DNA from: Channallabes apus
Taxonomy: Eukaryota > Chordata > Actinopteri > Siluriformes > Clariidae
DNA length: 64,000 bases
Assembly: GCA_030522415.1 (NCBI GenBank)
Contig: CM060104.1
Span: 24,758,325 to 24,822,324, forward strand
Reading direction: 5' to 3'
Numbering within the stretch: the stretch's first letter is position 1; each line of letters begins with the position of its first letter. The position numbers were made by a program, and so were the translations under genes. The notes under the pieces are model-generated. The model searched no databases, had not been told where the DNA came from, and saw nothing but the letters and a program-made list of their open reading frames with translations. Positions 63,895-64,000 of this stretch are shown one piece after another.

Positions 63895-64000
63895 ATTCAT
63901 TCATTCACACACTATGGTCAATTTGGGAACGCCAATTAGCCTAATCTGCATGTCTTTGGACTGTGGGAGGAAACCGGAGTACCCGGAGGAAACCCACCAA
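63735..64000 (-). mobile_element. Fish LINE-type 3' end (RTE/Expander-like), cut by window edge
   Basis: It starts with TTCATTCATTCATC and continues with blocks common in teleost repeats: GGACCTGGAGCCTATCCCAG, GGGTACACCCTGGACAGCGT, CATGTCTTTGGACTGTGGGA and GGAAACCGGAGTACCCGGAG. The (ATTC)n end suggests that the 3' tail is on the left and the element runs on the minus strand. It includes (CA)n 63868-63893. The family name is from memory. Confidence 0.5.

Overview
This window reads as teleost fish nuclear DNA, probably from an otophysan such as a catfish. The reasons are the very high density of (CA/GT)n and (GA/TC)n microsatellites, the Rex1/Babar, L2 and Tx1-clade LINEs, several Tc1-like families, tRNA-derived SINEs, a sushi-type Ty3/gypsy element, and host exons split by canonical GT-AG introns. 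There is no bacterial-style operon, CRISPR array, prophage or rRNA. The species call is inference.

Layout. 1-4360: a Tx1-clade LINE on the minus strand, its 5' end against a (GA)n tract. 4360-10700: sparse sequence with a short Tc1 MITE, an L2 3' tail, decayed DNA-transposon sequence and many microsatellites. 10705-12751: an internally replaced Tx1-clade LINE with (GA)n on both sides, carrying a truncated Tc1 transposase gene and a 15-bp minisatellite. 12800-22500: mostly non-coding, with a large GT array, a SINE, a hAT relic holding a 21-bp minisatellite, a ~190-bp tandem duplication and a 17-bp minisatellite with higher-order structure. 22534-29433: a Rex1 element (A1) interrupted by a solo LTR and by a second Rex1 element (B). 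30857-34809: three phase-compatible minus-strand exons of an unrecognised host gene; possible further exons lie at 6.26 kb, 43.5 kb and 44.65 kb. 35.6-41.3 kb: a MITE, SINEs, L2 3' tails, and an L2 element with an RTE-like fragment inserted. 45.1-49.1 kb: a second Rex1-A copy (A2) holding an L2 tail with a target-site duplication.

49.1-61 kb is the most layered part. A Tx1-clade ORF1 is split by a TTAA-bounded piggyBac-like element (49234-55916). Inside that element are a probable hAT-type MITE, an LTR fragment, an almost intact Tc1 element (50479-52097), a decayed Tc1 element interrupted by an RTE-like LINE with a 17-bp duplication, and a 640-bp long inverted repeat. Next comes a sushi-type gypsy element (56522-60970) with three readable RNA signals: a TATA box, an 11-nt self-priming match between the predicted RNA 5' end and the primer-binding site, and a G_GGA_AAC gag-pol slippery site with a perfect 9-bp stem downstream. 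61-64 kb: two tRNA-Glu-like pseudogenes, a truncated L2, a Rex1 3' fragment and another LINE end.

No element looks fully functional. Every autonomous one carries at least one frameshift, deletion or truncation. The value of the window lies in its stratigraphy, meaning which element lies inside which, and in the preserved target-site and RNA-level signals.
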